Program-made: the position numbers and the translations under genes
Shown: piece after piece, positions 17,475-27,749 of the stretch
Position numbering within the stretch: the first letter of the stretch is position 1
Layout: each line of letters opens with the position of its first letter
From: Ustilago trichophora
Lineage: Eukaryota > Basidiomycota > Ustilaginomycetes > Ustilaginales > Ustilaginaceae
Length of the DNA stretch: 64,000 bases
Assembly (NCBI GenBank): GCA_900323505.1
Contig: OOIN01000020.1
Span: 372,001-436,000, forward strand
Reading direction: 5' to 3'
The notes under the pieces: generated by a model
Database searches by the model: none
Seen by the model: the letters and a program-made list of their open reading frames with translations, nothing else
Told to the model about the DNA's origin: nothing

Positions 17475-20400
17475 ATGTCACGCTCATCCAAGTCCAAAGG
17501 CCGTTCGGCCAAGTCCACCATCGTCCGCGTCCAATATGACCCAACACTCAAGTCCTCTCTCGTCCATCTTCCCATGTGCCTCTATGCACCCTTGGTCGAC
17601 CTTGCCGTGCCACCACAATCGCTTGTGGTCGAGATTGATGCATCGCCAACCTCTGCTCAAGCTGTTCCGTACTATGCTGGATGGTCAGGCATGAGCGCAG
17701 CTCCACTGTCTGTCGGCAATTCTCTCTCGCAGAATGGAGCACCATCCGCAAATGGCAAAGCATCCGCGTCTGACATCCTCAACGTCTCTCCTTTCCTCGC
17801 AGCATCCTTTCATCCACCATTGCAAGACGGCGCTATTTGCTCGGTGCGGCTGTTGCGGTCTCCGCCTCTGCCTACGGCTACCAAGATTGACGTTACTCCT
17901 CTGTCCGCCGACGACTGGGAGATTCTCAGCTTGCATGCGGAAGAGGTTGAGCTCAACATGCTCGGCCAGGTGCGTGCGGCGACTACCAATCAGGTACTCA
18001 CCGCACACGTCGGGAGAGGCGGCAATACCGTCGTCCGCTTCCGCGTGGACTCTACAACGCCTAGCACAGCTGCTGTCGACGCGGCTGAGCCTGATACAGA
18101 CGAGGCAGATGCATCAGCCGCAATCGCTGTCCGACTTTCCACCGACACCGAAGTCATCATTGCCCCCAGACTACGCAAAAAGGCCGTCGACCCGGCCATG
18201 CAGGAAGAACACTCTTTGCAACCCACCAACAAGAACGCTATCAACGGTGCGAGTGCGGACGGCGAGACGCAGGCTTTAAAGCAATCGGTCCCCAAAATGC
18301 TTTGGCGCGTGCTGCCGCAGCGCTTTGCTGAGGGACTTGAGCTCGAGAGCTTCAGCGCAGGCGTCGCTGTGCCGTCGACTTCAGCAATTGGTCATGCTCA
18401 ACTACAGCAGATCTACTTGGACGGCCGACTGTCGGTGACAAAGGTCTCTTGTCCAACGAACAACAGTGCTTCTGAGATGTCGGCTGCAGCAAGAGAGAAG
18501 GGCTCGGCGTCGGCTGCCGGAAATGGCTTTGATAACGCTGCCAAAGACGCAGCAATTTCTACAGGTGCGCTGCCAGTCAGGCCTACCGCAAGCGCGAGGT
18601 TTGTCAATGCAGACGATTTGCCAGGTAGCAGGGTGCATGCGGACACAACATGGCCTGAGCGACACGTCCTTGTAGGCGCCAGCTTGCGCGAGCAGCTCGG
18701 CATTCAAGATTACGATCTTGTCCGGTTTGGCGCTCCCCCTCCCGGCTTTAGCAAATCTTCGCCGACAAAGAACGCGACCCAGTCTGAAGCCTCTTCCGAT
18801 GACACATCCTCCAAGCAGGGAGCCGAGTCAGATCTCGCCGGAGTAGACCACATTCTGCGTGACGCCAAAGAGGCCATCTCCGCCTGCTTCCGCGCCCGAG
18901 CACTTGAAGCCTCCTCCTCCTCCTCTTCCGAGGCTAAACCCTTCCAAGGTTCATCCAGCATGCTTCTCACCGGCGGCCCTGGTTCGGGCAAAACCGTCAT
19001 TGCCAAACACCTTGCCGCCGATCTGGCGTGCGACTATCGCCTCTGCCTCGCCACCTCGTACCACGACTGCTCACCCTACAGCGAGGAACGTGTCCCTGTG
19101 CTTCGCGCCCGATTCAGCGAATGGCTCAACGAGGCAGCTTGGAAAGCACCTAGCTTGCTCATCCTCGATAATGTGGACAGGATCATACCGGCTGAGATGG
19201 AACATGTGGATTCACAGCGATCGAGACAGCTGGCGGAGGCATTCGTAGCGAGAGTCAGGGACTGCGTTAAGAGCTTTGGCGTGTTCGTGGTCGCAACGGC
19301 GCAGGGGAGCACAAGTGTGCATAGCTTGCTGAATTCGAGCCATCTTTGGTTGGACAATTTGCAGCTTAAGCCGCCTGGCAAGGAGGGAAGGAGAGAGATC
19401 TTGACTCATTTAGTCAGGAAGAAGGTCAGCAATGCGAACAAGGAGAAGAAGGCTGCGGTGCAAAATGGAACGCCGTCGGATCTCAACTTCGTTACGCTGG
19501 CAACCCAGACTGAGGGATATCTGCCTGCTGATCTGAGGGATTTGGTCGAGAGGGCGACGCATCAGGCGGCCATCCGTGCCGCTAGCTCTGCTCCGATCTC
19601 AACGGCTGCTAAGCCTGCACCTGCAGTAAATGGTATTTCGAGTAACGGCATTCATCAGGGCGCTGCAAACGGCATTGTCGAAACTGCCACCCAACGAGAA
19701 GAGACCCTCTCGATCACCATGGACGACTTTACCCAAGCTCAAGATGGATTCACTCCACTCTCACTGCGCGATGTCAAGCTCGAGAAATCCTCCGTAGCAT
19801 GGTCTGACATTGGAGGACTAATCGAAACACGCCGCGTACTCAGGGAGACGTTGGAATGGCCCACCAAGTACGCAGCTATTTTCGCCTCGTGCCCCTTACG
19901 ACTTCGCTCCGGTCTCTTGCTCTACGGCTACCCAGGATGCGGCAAGACTCTGCTCGCTTCCGCCGTCGCCAAAGAGTGCGGTCTCAATTTTATCAGCGTT
20001 AAAGGACCTGAGATTCTCAACAAGTATATTGGAGCCTCGGAGAAGTCGGTGCGAGATCTGTTCGATCGAGCTCAAGCCGCCAAACCATGCGTGCTGTTCT
20101 TTGACGAATTCGATTCGATCGCACCCAAGCGTGGTCACGACAGCACGGGTGTAACGGACAGAGTGGTCAACCAAATGCTGACTCAGATGGACGGCGCGGA
20201 AGGTCTAGATGGGGTGTATGTGCTGGCAGCGACAAGTAGGCCTGATCTGATCGATTCTGCCTTGTTGAGGCCCGGAAGGTTGGATAAGAGTCTGTTGTGC
20301 GATATGCCGACAAAGGAGGATAGGGTGGATATTATGAAGGCGATCGCTAGAAAAGTTCATTTGCATCCTGAGGTGGACCTGGAGAAGTGGGCGGCCAGGA

Positions 20401-20942
20401 CGGAAGGGTTCTCGGGTGCAGATCTGCAGGCTTTGCTGTATAATGCTCATCTAGAAGCTATCCACGAGTCGATCAATGCGGCGACGGAAGAAAAGGACAA
20501 GGATGGAAAGAAGGACAAGGACGCCGGTGCCTCGGATGGCGCGCTCAAGTTCACCACCATCGGCGGTAGTAAGAAGACTCTCAGCGGTGCCGAACGTCAA
20601 GCGCTGATGAGGAAGCTCGAATTGGTTCTGAAGAACACGGCGGCCCAGTCGCAACCGACAACCTCTGCTTCAAGGAGGATCCTTCCACCCCATCTCACTT
20701 CTGCTACGCTCGCCAATGGAGCTCTTCCCGACGAAGTCGAAACTCCGAAGAAGGGCAAGAGCAAGACACTGGTCACCGAAGCTCATTTGGAGACCTCCAT
20801 CAAGAGCACCCGTCCCAGTGTCCCCTTAGAAGAGCAAAGAAGGCTTAGAGGAATCTATAGAACTTTTGCTGGCGATAGAGATGGGAATTTCCCCGATGGC
20901 GAGGCAAGTACTCAAATCGGGGCAAGAAGCAGCTTGATGTAG
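17475..20942 (+). CDS. PEX1: Peroxin-1, AAA+ ATPase (PEX1)
   Basis: The 1155-aa product is the peroxisomal AAA+ ATPase that works with PEX6 to pull ubiquitinated PEX5 receptor out of the peroxisomal membrane. The N-terminal region has a PEX1 double-psi-barrel-like fold (STIVRVQYDPTLKSSLVHLP; LVVEID; PYYAGWSGM). The first ATPase domain D1 has Walker A GGPGSGKT at about 498-505 and a degenerate Walker B (LLILDNVD, Asn for the catalytic Glu) near 560, matching the known weak D1 of PEX1. D2 is canonical: Walker A GYPGCGKT at about 817, Walker B VLFFDEFDSI at about 872, and an arginine-finger region ALLRPGRLDK. Ser/Ala-rich linkers make it slightly longer than yeast Pex1. Single exon; ATG context CAACATGTC. 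Confidence 0.96.
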   Translation: MSRSSKSKGRSAKSTIVRVQYDPTLKSSLVHLPMCLYAPLVDLAVPPQSLVVEIDASPTSAQAVPYYAGWSGMSAAPLSVGNSLSQNGAPSANGKASASDILNVSPFLAASFHPPLQDGAICSVRLLRSPPLPTATKIDVTPLSADDWEILSLHAEEVELNMLGQVRAATTNQVLTAHVGRGGNTVVRFRVDSTTPSTAAVDAAEPDTDEADASAAIAVRLSTDTEVIIAPRLRKKAVDPAMQEEHSLQPTNKNAINGASADGETQALKQSVPKMLWRVLPQRFAEGLELESFSAGVAVPSTSAIGHAQLQQIYLDGRLSVTKVSCPTNNSASEMSAAAREKGSASAAGNGFDNAAKDAAISTGALPVRPTASARFVNADDLPGSRVHADTTWPERHVLVGASLREQLGIQDYDLVRFGAPPPGFSKSSPTKNATQSEASSDDTSSKQGAESDLAGVDHILRDAKEAISACFRARALEASSSSSSEAKPFQGSSSMLLTGGPGSGKTVIAKHLAADLACDYRLCLATSYHDCSPYSEERVPVLRARFSEWLNEAAWKAPSLLILDNVDRIIPAEMEHVDSQRSRQLAEAFVARVRDCVKSFGVFVVATAQGSTSVHSLLNSSHLWLDNLQLKPPGKEGRREILTHLVRKKVSNANKEKKAAVQNGTPSDLNFVTLATQTEGYLPADLRDLVERATHQAAIRAASSAPISTAAKPAPAVNGISSNGIHQGAANGIVETATQREETLSITMDDFTQAQDGFTPLSLRDVKLEKSSVAWSDIGGLIETRRVLRETLEWPTKYAAIFASCPLRLRSGLLLYGYPGCGKTLLASAVAKECGLNFISVKGPEILNKYIGASEKSVRDLFDRAQAAKPCVLFFDEFDSIAPKRGHDSTGVTDRVVNQMLTQMDGAEGLDGVYVLAATSRPDLIDSALLRPGRLDKSLLCDMPTKEDRVDIMKAIARKVHLHPEVDLEKWAARTEGFSGADLQALLYNAHLEAIHESINAATEEKDKDGKKDKDAGASDGALKFTTIGGSKKTLSGAERQALMRKLELVLKNTAAQSQPTTSASRRILPPHLTSATLANGALPDEVETPKKGKSKTLVTEAHLETSIKSTRPSVPLEEQRRLRGIYRTFAGDRDGNFPDGEASTQIGARSSLM

Positions 20943-23900
20943 ACTTCCCACCCTTCGCCTTCTACAGCGTACTACATGCATACTGTAATTCAATTGATAG
21001 ACCGGAACTCACAGAACCTTTCGGTGTGAAGACACCAAGATTGGACCCGATTCAAGCGATGAAATGACTCACCGGTCACCTTCTGTAAGCAAACAAGACC
21101 CTTGATTTATGTTGCCTGCGGCAAAGCGAAGAGGCTGGCATGTGAAAACGTATCCACCTTGCTTGGTGTGGTCCGATTCGTCGGGTTTGCATCCGAGCCT
21201 TGATGCATGTGCTCGGCGAGAAAGGGTTCACCTTACTGAACTGTAAGCTAAGTTTTGTTCTGCTTAGATTGGAAATAAAAACAATGGAAGCCTGCAATCA
21301 GCGGCGCGTGAAAAGGCTCGTCAGGGTCCATGCTCGACCAAGCTTCCATTCAGTCGTCATGTCCTTTTTCTCTTTCGAGCGTAGTGAAGGGTGGGTCGAG
21401 AGTCGGGTTCCGAGTGTGTCTGGGATAGGAATGAAGGCCAGTTGCTGGCAAGGTTGATACTTTCTGAAAAGGGTCTGATATCGAGCACAAATGTCAGCTG
21501 AAGAAGAATTCCCGAGAAGAGAGAAAGTGGACAGGGTCCAGGAAGATTTGCATTTCTTGCCATTCAATCGAGACTCGACAAGCAGCATCGAAGTTGCGAG
21601 CTCAGAGATGGGATGAAGAGTTCGTCCGGATCCAGCGAGAGCGCCAAAATTGACCAGCTATGGCGCAGTAAAGCAATTCTGAGCCTGCGGTTTCACAGTC
21701 TGATCAACTGAGTTTGGAGACGGATATGTCTGTCGATGATCTGCGACGTGCGTTCGCCATAGAAGAAGAAGCCGACACCCCACGTGCGAGGTGGTGAAAT
21801 ATCGAGCAGTGTTCTGTAGCCGACACGCACCCTTCATACCTGGCTGATATCTCGCGGGCCATCTAGATCGTGTGAAGGCTGGTTAGCCGATACGTTTCGC
21901 AACCGGCCATGACCGAGGCGGAGAGATCCGGGCCAAACGCACAGAAGCAGCCGTCAGGACGGTTCCCAAAGAACCGGTTGTGCAAGGGTCACAGCGGGCT
22001 TTGGAGAACAATGGTGCAGACCAGATCTCACGTTTCACTTTTGACTGCATGCATAGGCCCGGGTCTCTTCGTCGCCACTCTGTCTTGCCGAAGCATCGAA
22101 CTCTTCAATGGATGGTGTGAATACAGTCTCACATCAAAGTCATCAATGCAAACTAACTGTACAGGTGGATCAATTGATGTTAAGGCCGGGCTCTTGTCGG
22201 AACGCGATCCGAATAGGCCGTTCTGCTGTGACATGGCGTACAGGGAGATGTGGCAGTTGAGCGTTCGAAAAGAAGAGCGAAATGGGACTGAGCCCTAGAT
22301 CCGAGCTTGATAAGGCTCAACGCGATATGTTCTCAGATCACATTCTCTTCTCGCCCCTTCTTCTTCATTGTCACACACAGGTCACACATGCCGCGTCGCT
22401 CAACGTGCTCTGGATCGCGATCAAAGCAGCAACGGGACAGCCATGTTGTCTCGAGAAGACATTCGGTAGTCAAGCGCACTCAACCCGGTCATGCGTTGCT
22501 GCCTTGTATTCAGTAGTTATGTGGCGTTGCACATTCTGGTGGCGTATTGTGATTCAAAGCTATCGGGCGTTACAGCTTTGTGATGATCACTGCTGTTGTG
22601 TGTGACGGTGTGAGGAAGCCATGGCGACCGATCCATTGATTGTGGCGTGGTCTTGTGGCCGATGACGCATATTGCAAGTTGAGAAGCTCTTTCTCACCTG
22701 CTCCCAAGATTCCAGCACGGTCAAGCTTGAGCTTGATTGATTAGGATCAGTTCAGTCGGTGGGTCGGTCAAAAAAAATAAATCGCGGCGTGTATCTGGGG
22801 GATTGACAGGGCACAGTTCGACGTGACCTTTCACGTTCAGTTTCTTCCATCATCATCCTCCCACGCTCCCACGCATGCATGCGACTGCACTGCACCACAC
22901 GCGGCCCGCCAGCCATCTCGGCCAGCCACTTTGCTTTGCTACTGTACAGAGTTTGCTGCTCTCTCACTGCCGAGCCATTCCCTCCGTGCCTTCCATAGTG
23001 TCGACCCTTGACCCTTGCTTACAGGTTGCCCTCTTTGCTTAAGCGCTCCGTCTCTGCGACTGTACCGCTTAGTGAATTCTCCTTTCCCACCGCCTCGAAG
23101 CGAAGTTCGTCTCTGTCCAAGCCTCAAATCTTTGCCTTCCCCAAAATTAGCCAAGTTCCTTCTCACATTTCACAGTAGTCGATTGTCAACTCAGTCGTTG
23201 TGAAGTTTGGATTCCGCACAATTGACGAAGCGCTTGTCTTCCAGCTTGATCGGAGCAGCAGCTTTCGTTTGTGGTAGCCAAGATGGTGGAAAGTAGTGTT
23301 GCTGCTGCTATCCTCTCATACTGTAGCCTAGCCGAGTCAGAAAAGAGAGCTTTAATTTTGATTTGATCTTTTTTTTTTTTGGTCGTCAAGGTCAACGCGT
23401 GGCAAAAGCAAGATTCGCTGAAAGCGCTGTGCTCCCTCCCTGTTTTTCGCCGATTAATTCCTCCCAAATTCATCTTTAAAATAATATTCGGACAGCGTAA
23501 AATTTCTGTTCGGACCGTAAAGTGTGCCTTACCTTTCGCTGGCTCCGCCACAGCTGATTGTCTCTGGCTGTGCTGCCTCTCATTCCAGGGTCTCGGTGCA
23601 GCAACAGCGTCGGAGCGCGCCTGTCTGAAAGGCAAGCTGTGCAGCAGAGTGCAGACGGAAAACGCTTCTCTGTCTTTTCTGACATCTGCAACTGGTACCA
23701 GAAATCTCGCTGCTCTCTCTTTCAACGCAGCCAAGAGCCAAAAGAATCGAACTCTCAATTTCACATTCTCCTCCTCGCTTTCACCAAATTAACCGCATCG
23801 CGCAACGTTATGATGCTCGGCGTCCTGCGCCTCCCGCCCTCCTCGCCCTCCCTCCCTCTTTCTTGCGCAATGAAACTGAACGACGAGCAGCCAAAGATGA

Positions 23901-24480
23901 TCCTGAAAGGTGTAAAAATATAGACAAATCTTGGCTGTCGAATCAAGATTCGTCTTCCTTCTCCTTCCGCAGGATGCTTTTCAGTGTGTGTCTGTTCTTC
24001 CAAAAAAAAAAGAGCAACAAAGCCCTTCATCTCCGAAACCAACTCGACCTTGAACGTCGTTGAAAGCGTGCGCGTGATTGCTGCAGTAGAAGCGTCGGCA
24101 ATGCCGATGCTGGCTGGGTCTTCTCTTTTGAAAGCGAGAGCACAAAAGATCAATCCGACATGCTCAGTCGGCGAGCTTCCGATTTCACGCTGCCCTCTCG
24201 AGTTTTGCTCTGTGCTGTGCTGTCTATGCGTGCTTTCCTGCCCTTGCGCCACCGAACCCTTATCGCACCAAATCGGGCACTTGGCCACTGTGTGTTGCTC
24301 TCTCCCCTTCTTGACCTTCCGCCTTTGTTTCTGTATCAGAGTATAAGTATCCTTGTCTGCTCACGCCGCTTATCAGCTTTGCGTTTTGGTCCATCTTACT
24401 CGGAACATCCTATATCACACTCTTTCGAGGATTCGATCCTGCTTTCCTCTTCACCACCACAACCAACACACATTCTAAAA
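20943..24480. other. 3.5-kb spacer, the largest gene-free stretch
   Basis: Located between the PEX1 stop and the perilipin-like start. ORFs on both strands are short and overlapping and show no recognisable domains, so none is called. Notable items are a palindromic CAAGCTTGAGCTTG patch near 22723, a single CTACTGTACAG near 22940, a T run near 23370, a CT-rich block at 23830-23870 and a TATA box near 24342. It may contain a long regulatory region for the lipid-droplet gene, an unrecognised ncRNA, or relic DNA. Confidence 0.4.
24342..24349 (+). promoter_or_regulatory. TATA box of the perilipin-like gene
   Basis: TATAAGTA lies 132 bp upstream of the ATG at 24481, followed by a C/T-rich leader. 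Position and sequence fit a TATA-type core promoter, which suggests regulated, potentially strong expression. Confidence 0.5.
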
Positions 24481-25419
24481 ATGTCCGCTGCTACTCAGTC
24501 CGCACCCGTCACCAACGGCGTCTCGTCATCGCCCTCCAAGCAAGCTTTTGACCACAGCGAGGCTCTCAAGAAGATCGCCGCCGTCCCACTTGTCTCGGAT
24601 TCGCTGACTTTTGCTCAGTCGACCATCAAGTCGTACCCCATCCTTGCCACTACCTACGGTTACGGTGAGAACCTCTTCAACTCGTCGCTCAAGGCTGCCG
24701 AGCCCATCACCAACCGCATCCACCCCCAGCTCGCTTACGTCGACTCGCTCGCTGTCAAGTCGCTCGACTTCGCCGAGAGCAAGTGGAGCTACCCCTTCCA
24801 CGCCAACACACAGGAGTTGATTGACGCTGCCAAGCTTCCCGCTGACCACGCCAAGGGCTTCTTCCAGGCTTACGCCGGTGCCCTCCAGAAGGCTTACGGT
24901 GAGCGTCTCTACACTCCCGCCAAGTCGGCCTACGAGTCACACATTGTCCCTGCCTACGACACGGCCCACACTAAGTTCGACGAGATCAAGAGCCAGAACG
25001 CCTACCTCCAGCGCGCTACCGATATTGTCAAGGACCTTCAGGCCAACCTCGCCAAGACGCTCGAGACCATTTCGTCGCGCAGCAAGCAGGAGGGTGACCA
25101 GGCTACCGAGAAGGCTCAGGGTCTCTCCAACGCCATCTTTGCCGAGCTCGAGCGTGTTCGACACTTTGCCCACAACCTACCCGCCGAGAGCCGCAAGCGC
25201 GTCGGCCCCGTCATTGAGACCTTCACCGAGACCTACGAGCGTCTCAGCAAGGAGGCTCGCAACCCCGAGGTGCCTGCCAGCACTCGCTTCCTCAACGTGA
25301 TCAAATTTGTCCGTGAGCAGTCGCTCCCTGCTCTCCAGAAGGCCATCATCAACCCTCCTTCGCAGACCACACAAAAGGCCGAAGCTGTCGTTGACTCGGC
25401 TGTCAACGGCGACAAGTAA
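24481..25419 (+). CDS. Perilipin-like lipid-droplet protein (MPL1/CAP20 type)
   Basis: The 312-aa product resembles the fungal perilipin/CAP20 family: small proteins coating lipid droplets and controlling lipolysis, needed for appressorium turgor in some plant and insect pathogens. The N-terminal block VPLVSDSLTFAQSTIKSYPILATTYGYG (from about residue 38) is the family signature, followed by amphipathic helical repeats with SLKAAEPI, YVDSLAVKSLDFAESKW and VRHFAHNLP. There is no signal peptide and no obvious membrane segment, as expected. Codon use is strongly C-biased (CTC, GCC, AAG), suggesting high expression. The ATG at 24481 (AAAATGTCC) is preferred; the open frame extends upstream through non-conserved leader. 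The stop TAA overlaps a GTAAGC donor-like sequence, and a downstream acceptor at 25491-25492 would swap the last residue for a short new tail. Confidence 0.85.
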   Translation: MSAATQSAPVTNGVSSSPSKQAFDHSEALKKIAAVPLVSDSLTFAQSTIKSYPILATTYGYGENLFNSSLKAAEPITNRIHPQLAYVDSLAVKSLDFAESKWSYPFHANTQELIDAAKLPADHAKGFFQAYAGALQKAYGERLYTPAKSAYESHIVPAYDTAHTKFDEIKSQNAYLQRATDIVKDLQANLAKTLETISSRSKQEGDQATEKAQGLSNAIFAELERVRHFAHNLPAESRKRVGPVIETFTETYERLSKEARNPEVPASTRFLNVIKFVREQSLPALQKAIINPPSQTTQKAEAVVDSAVNGDK

Positions 25420-25492
25420 GCTTTCAGCAAATTGTTGATGCACATAGAAGTCCTTCGTTTGTTTTTTCGTCCCCTCACGATCTCTGCTGCAG
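25416..25492 (+). other. Possible 3' intron overlapping the perilipin stop codon
   Basis: The donor-like AA|GTAAGC contains the TAA stop. The sequence CCCCTCACGATCTCTGCTGCAG at its end has a branch-like CTCAC and an acceptor. Splicing would add about 17 residues (NMMQSELYVAALLLGVG) before a stop at 25542. Since TAAGC is a common stop context in this window, the donor match may be chance. Confidence 0.25.
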
Positions 25493-25793
25493 CATGATGC
25501 AGTCCGAATTGTACGTAGCTGCGCTTCTTCTCGGCGTCGGCTAACCCTCTTCACCCGGCATATTCTTCCCCGTTTCGAACCTTCATGTCATTTCCTGTCT
25601 CTTTTGTTGTTGTAGTGTTTCTTTCTCGTCATCATGCACCGGCCCGCCTGACAATTCTCAGAATACCCCGCCATGTCTCCAATATCCTTGCCACAGACTG
25701 TGTGAACTTGACTAATTCGTGTGCGAAAGATCTCAATGTGTGAAGGCCGTGTGCAAAGCTTCCAATGCGTGATCTAGATACAAGGGGAGCGTA
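25420..25793. other. Convergent 3' spacer
   Basis: 374 bp between the perilipin-like gene (+) and the P450 (-). Apart from the possible 3' intron noted above, nothing was recognised. Confidence 0.4.
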
Positions 25794-27749
25794 CTACTGC
25801 GCAATGCGAGAAACACGGAGCGGCATCTGCGGTCCGACATCCTCCTGACCCACTACTCGTGACCGGATGACAGCCGTTTGCTTGGCCTCTACTTTCCACC
25901 CTTCCACTTCGTCGAATTGGAACTTGCCCACCAGATGGCAGAGCATCGCTTTGAATTCTGCCAGCGCGAACCTGTTTCCTATACATCCTCGCGGTCCAGA
26001 GATGAAGGTCATGAGGTGCATTGGGAGACCGTTGTGCCTTGCGCTGTTGGGCAGATCTGACCATCGTTCTGGGACGAAATCCTCTGCATCATCGCCCCAA
26101 ATTTCAGGATCGGAGTTGATCGCCTGGATAGGAATAAAGACCTCCCTACCCTTGGGAACGTGGACTGAGGTGATGGTTCCCTTGCCGTTCCTGGTGGGAT
26201 AAGGTTTGGACAAGGGTACGTCGGCGCTGGATTTAGCAACGCGGATGGTGGAAGGTACGGCCGATTTGACGCGGAAGCTTTCCTTGCATACAGCATCTAG
26301 GTATTCCATGCCCATAAGCTCGTCGTATCCAATATCTCTGTCCATGTCTTTTCCAAAGTGATCGTGGATTTCGGCCCGAAGTTTCTGCTGAATGTCAGGT
26401 TTCTGTGCCAGAAGCCAGAGCGTCCATGCGGTCTGATTCGACGTTGTCTCATGACCAGCAATGAGCAAGGTTGTGATCTGACCGATCAATTCGGCATCGT
26501 CGAGTTTCTCCTTTGGGCTCACGTCATCTGCCATATTGGCCCGCATCATCAAGTGCAATAGATCTTTGCCCGGTGTCATACCCACCCCATTCGCGCTCGA
26601 TTGCTTCTCGTCAAAGTCAGCTTTTGTGAAACCTCCGCCTTTTCCTGCACCCCTAGCATCGACCTCAGCCTGCATCTCCTCTCGAATCTCCTTCTTCTTC
26701 CTCTCGACAATCTGCATCGAAACGCTCTCCAAAATCGCATACGCCTTTTCCGTCGCCGTCTTCCTCTTCGAAGGAATCGACTCAACCCATCGCAAAAGCG
26801 GAATGCTAGACAGGTAGATCTGCAGGAATCGCATAATGTCGATCTTGAGCGTCAACTTGAACAGCGTATTGAAAGCGTTTCCGAGGACGTCGCCCGGTCG
26901 TTCAACAACGATCGATGGGTCGATGTCGATCTTGAGAGATTCGAAATGATAGCCAAATCCGGCATCACCAATGATGTCGAGAGCTGCACGGGTAGTCCAC
27001 CATGACATGTCGATGACTGGGGCACCTGGTTTGCTTGCTTGAAGCGAAGGAATTGGCTGGGCGACAAAGGGGGATGTGAGACCATTTGCACCGTTGTCTT
27101 TCTCCGTAGAAGAGAGGGTGCGGTCGACCATGGCACCGATCTTCTCGGCCAGATCTCGGCTGTATCGCATAAAGATGGGATTCAGCTCGCGGATAGCACC
27201 AACGTTGAAAGCTGGTTGAAGGATTTTCCTCTGCCTCTTGTGAACATCTCCTTCGGCAACGAGCACTCCTTCACCGAGGAAGTTTTTGAGAACGAGACGG
27301 GTGGACATGGGTTTTTCGTACGTGTATGAATTGGCAGCGCTGAGCATGTGCAGCATTGCTTTGGGATCAGCAATGAAGAGACGAGGCGAGTAGAAGAGCC
27401 CACGGTAGACGAGGACACGGGAACCTAGCTCGCGGACGAACGAGAGATGGCCCTCCACGGGTGGGCTGCGTCGGATGAAGCCCAGGTTACCAGTGAGAAG
27501 AGGCCATCGATCGCTACGGCCAGGTCGCGGGAAGTGCGTGTAGATGTCTGTGCCAAGAACGTGGAGCTTGATCCAGCGCCATGTCGCGATGCTTAAAAAG
27601 AGGACCGCGATGGATAGCAGGAGCGTGAGAGGGAGGAGAAGGAGCGAGCTGAAAAGGAAGGTGAAAGGGCTGTGACGGGCGTAAGAGATAGGTTGGGAGA
27701 GCAGGCTGAGGACCTGGTCTCCGGACCAGGAGGAGAGTTCGAGCTTCAT
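25794..27749 (-). CDS. Cytochrome P450, CYP4-like clan, membrane anchored
   Basis: A haem-thiolate monooxygenase of 651 aa, longer than the usual 500-550. An N-terminal membrane anchor lies at about residues 27-58 (FLFSSLLLLPLTLLLSIAVL). The I-helix oxygen-binding motif AGHETTS is at about 430-436, the K-helix ExxR as ESFR near 490, and the haem-binding loop FISGPRGCIGNRFALAEF has its Cys near 588. The loop style and following helix resemble CYP4/CYP63-type enzymes, many of which hydroxylate fatty acids or alkanes; the substrate here is unknown. Extra length comes from hydrophilic insertions between about 190 and 410, including a Glu/Lys-rich segment. No intron is visible. ATG at 27749. Confidence 0.93.
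   Translation of the reverse strand: MKLELSSWSGDQVLSLLSQPISYARHSPFTFLFSSLLLLPLTLLLSIAVLFLSIATWRWIKLHVLGTDIYTHFPRPGRSDRWPLLTGNLGFIRRSPPVEGHLSFVRELGSRVLVYRGLFYSPRLFIADPKAMLHMLSAANSYTYEKPMSTRLVLKNFLGEGVLVAEGDVHKRQRKILQPAFNVGAIRELNPIFMRYSRDLAEKIGAMVDRTLSSTEKDNGANGLTSPFVAQPIPSLQASKPGAPVIDMSWWTTRAALDIIGDAGFGYHFESLKIDIDPSIVVERPGDVLGNAFNTLFKLTLKIDIMRFLQIYLSSIPLLRWVESIPSKRKTATEKAYAILESVSMQIVERKKKEIREEMQAEVDARGAGKGGGFTKADFDEKQSSANGVGMTPGKDLLHLMMRANMADDVSPKEKLDDAELIGQITTLLIAGHETTSNQTAWTLWLLAQKPDIQQKLRAEIHDHFGKDMDRDIGYDELMGMEYLDAVCKESFRVKSAVPSTIRVAKSSADVPLSKPYPTRNGKGTITSVHVPKGREVFIPIQAINSDPEIWGDDAEDFVPERWSDLPNSARHNGLPMHLMTFISGPRGCIGNRFALAEFKAMLCHLVGKFQFDEVEGWKVEAKQTAVIRSRVVGQEDVGPQMPLRVSRIAQ

Noticed and set aside
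23186..24288. Two minus-strand frames of 175-192 aa in the 3.5-kb spacer
   Set aside because: Low-complexity, no domain, overlap each other and other frames; start codons not supported.
24160..24480. 107-residue N-terminal extension of the perilipin-like ORF
   Set aside because: It crosses the TATA box and leader sequence and has no similarity to the family; ATG at 24481 has a better context.
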